Source: Angelakisella sp.
GTDB taxonomy: Bacteria; Bacillota; Clostridia; Oscillospirales; Ruminococcaceae
DNA length: 7,354 bases
NCBI GenBank assembly: GCA_020024515.1
Contig: JAHHTR010000105.1
Coordinates: 1 to 7,354 of the forward strand
Direction: 5' to 3'
In this document: piece by piece, positions 6,620 through 7,354 of the stretch
Layout of the letters: every line of letters begins with the position of its first letter
Position numbering within the stretch: position 1 is the first letter of the stretch
Made by a program: the position numbers and the translations under genes
The notes under the pieces: model-generated
Told to the model about the DNA's origin: nothing
The model's input: only the letters and a program-made list of their open reading frames with translations
The model's database searches: none

Positions 6620-6784
6620 ATGAACGAAACGAAAAAACAAAAATTCTCAGTTCCAAACAATTTTGCCGTTGAATGGCAATTAACAGAAGGAATAGGAAAA
6701 GCTGAAATTAAAATCATAATAATGAGTACAGTTGTCGGTATAATCATTTCGGTTATAAGGGATTATGGCTATGGCAAGCGGTGA
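6620..6784 (+). CDS. PrgI-like small membrane protein, apparently truncated
   Basis: This short ORF of 54 codons starts at ATG 6620 behind a clear GGGGG (6611-6615), eight bases after the previous stop. It encodes a polar start, VPNNFAVEWQLTEGIGKAEI, then one membrane helix (about 31-46), and ends RDYGYGKR-stop. Proteins of the PrgI family, as I recall them, are about 100 residues long, open with a V-P-x-x-x motif and have two helices near the N-terminus. This one stops after the first. Its last codons are DNA that, in another frame, encodes the next ORF's ATPase domain. It therefore looks cut off by a deletion and fused out of frame. In intact Gram-positive systems PrgI is usually followed by the VirB4 ATPase gene, which is not here. 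Confidence 0.6.
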   Translation: MNETKKQKFSVPNNFAVEWQLTEGIGKAEIKIIIMSTVVGIIISVIRDYGYGKR

Positions 6785-7169
6785 AAATCCTTTTACTTAT
6801 GGGGAATTTGAAAAAGAAAATATCTTTGAATTTTTCAAAATAATCAATGATACACCTTTTGATTACATTATATTCGATTGCGAAAGCAATCCCATATATG
6901 ACGCAACGACTCTGTTCGCTTTGGAATTGGCAGACGTCAAACTGCAACTTGTTACTCCGGATATTAAGGGAGCGGAATTTATAAAGACACAGGCAAGCTA
7001 TCTCAAAAACGAAAGCAAATACGGATTTGAGAAACACATAAAAATAATATCGCCTGTACATAAAGATACGCCAACGCATTTAATAAGCGAACGAGTTAAT
7101 CAAAAAAAGAACTGCAAAAGAGACCTAACAAAATCAAAAGTTACAGTATGCTTTTGCTGTTATGTCTGA
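6765..7169 (+). pseudogene. C-terminal half of a ParA/MinD/CpaE-like ATPase lacking its P-loop
   Basis: The 134-codon frame begins MAMASGENPFTYGEF, a segment normally found in the middle of these ATPases. PFDYIIFDCESNP at 31-43 follows; it is the Walker B-type strand of the deviant Walker family, with D38. ALELAD (52-57) and VTPDIKGAEFIKTQ (63-76) are the switch and helix that follow in ParA/MinD-type proteins. HIKIISP at 91-97 is the next core strand. There is no Walker A (KGGxGKT-like) and no room for one: the frame is closed by TAA at 6756. Roughly the first third to half is missing. The end is also abnormal, passing into KKNCKRDLTKSKVTVCFCCYV, which looks non-native. TAAGGG at 6756-6761 could still start translation at ATG 6765 or 6771. 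It is probably a relic, though a small nucleotide-independent product cannot be excluded. Confidence 0.7.
7103..7109 (+). other. Slippery heptamer A AAA AAG in the ATPase-fragment frame
   Basis: In the frame of the 6765 ORF the codons CAA AAA AAG place A AAA AAG in the exact phase used for -1 ribosomal slippage (as in dnaX). A -1 shift replaces the odd end NCKRDLTK with ELQKRPNKIK and a very hydrophobic segment that ends at TGA 7223-7225. The same join would arise if one A had been lost from an A8 tract. No strong stimulatory hairpin is obvious just downstream, so slippage is possible rather than shown. Confidence 0.35.
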
Positions 7170-7254
7170 TCGTTCTATGTATGCTACCAATGATATTATA
7201 CATAATGAATGTCAATATGCTTTGAAAGGCGCAAAGCCTTTTAAAAATAAATAA
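7129..7254 (+). pseudogene. Gene remnant in the +1 frame, origin unknown
   Basis: A 41-codon stretch between TAA 7126-7128 and TAA 7252-7254 reads QNQKLQYAFAVMSDRSMYAT and continues to a basic end, KGAKPFKNK. Its codons mostly end in T or A and often begin with G or A, like a real low-GC gene. No ribosome binding site serves its ATG at 7162. It overlaps the end of the ATPase fragment and the -1 frame hydrophobic tail. It could be the 3' end of a gene whose front was deleted, or chance. I do not recognise the protein. Confidence 0.35.
7219..7244 (+). terminator. Weak hairpin with short T run, possible terminator
   Basis: AAAGGC (7225-7230) can pair with GCCTTT (7236-7241) around GCAAA, followed by only one further T. 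A competing stem GCTTTG (7219-7224) with CAAAGC (7232-7237) uses overlapping bases, so only one can form. The short T run makes efficient termination doubtful. It separates the damaged region from the gene at 7282. Confidence 0.3.
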
Positions 7255-7281
7255 AATTAAAAAAAGAAAGAGGAAAAAACT

Positions 7282-7354
7282 ATGAAAACAATCAAAAACT
7301 TTATCAACAAAACGGAAAACAAATTAATGGCAAAAGTTTATTCAATAAATGAAA
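7282..7354 (+). CDS. Start of a small or larger protein with a basic N-terminus (partial)
   Basis: ATG 7282 has AAAGAGG at 7267-7273, 8 bases upstream. The frame is open to the window edge, with 24 complete codons: MKTIKNFINKTENKLMAKVY followed by SINE. The N-terminus is strongly basic and amphipathic with no hydrophobic core yet. It could precede a membrane segment, as in small pilin-like or DUF6133-like proteins I associate with Clostridial ICEs, but the visible part cannot settle this. The good binding site suggests expression is intact downstream of the damaged region. Confidence 0.6.
   Translation, partial: MKTIKNFINKTENKLMAKVYSINE

Noticed and set aside
6753..7079. 108-codon minus-strand frame
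   Set aside because: It is antisense to the ATPase fragment, whose sense strand carries recognisable FDYIIFD and TPDIKG motifs.
1..7354. CRISPR array, tRNA, rRNA, insertion sequence ends or attachment sites
   Set aside because: I saw no regularly spaced repeats, no tRNA-like or rRNA sequence, no transposase motifs and no paired terminal repeats in the window.

Overview
The window is AT-rich and reads entirely from the + strand. It has strong GGAGG-type ribosome binding sites, TTG/GTG starts, overlapping genes and intrinsic terminators with long T tracts. These traits, with the gene order, suggest a low-GC Firmicute (Clostridia-like) and a piece of the conjugation region of an integrative and conjugative element (ICE) or conjugative plasmid. 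No species can be named from the sequence.

Layout. 1-212 is the 3' end of a secreted or surface-type protein: a Pro/Gln/Lys-rich linker and a short C-terminal motif, followed by an intrinsic terminator (230-260). 288-2285 encodes a 665-residue exported protein that I cannot assign to a family. 2332-2838 encodes a membrane-anchored coiled-coil protein in clearly AT-richer DNA. Its reading frame appears broken near its end by loss of a GA dinucleotide, and the lost tail is still readable to 2932. A second terminator follows (2948-2980). 3003-6611 is a tightly packed conjugation operon: a small DUF3970-like protein, a VirD4/TraG coupling ATPase, a VirB2/TrbC-like small membrane protein, a VirB6/TrbL-like polytopic membrane protein and a two-helix small membrane protein. 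Genes overlap or nearly abut.

6620-7254 looks damaged. A PrgI-like ORF stops after its first membrane helix. It runs directly into the C-terminal half of a ParA/MinD/CpaE-like ATPase that lacks its P-loop. Remnant coding sequence in two other frames follows. VirB4, the ATPase that commonly follows PrgI in Gram-positive systems, is not at this site. The simplest reading is an internal deletion that fused the PrgI-like gene to the ATPase gene. A new small gene starts at 7282 and runs off the window.

How the parts fit: the coupling protein would hand the relaxase-DNA complex to a membrane channel built from the VirB2-, VirB6- and PrgI-like proteins. The exported proteins upstream could act at the cell surface. 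If the 6.75-kb junction is real and no second VirB4 exists, this copy may be unable to transfer by itself. The sites most worth checking are the fusion junction, an A7 slippery run at 7102-7108, the GA-tract frameshift at 2829-2834, and the two terminators that sit only about 10 bases ahead of a ribosome binding site.
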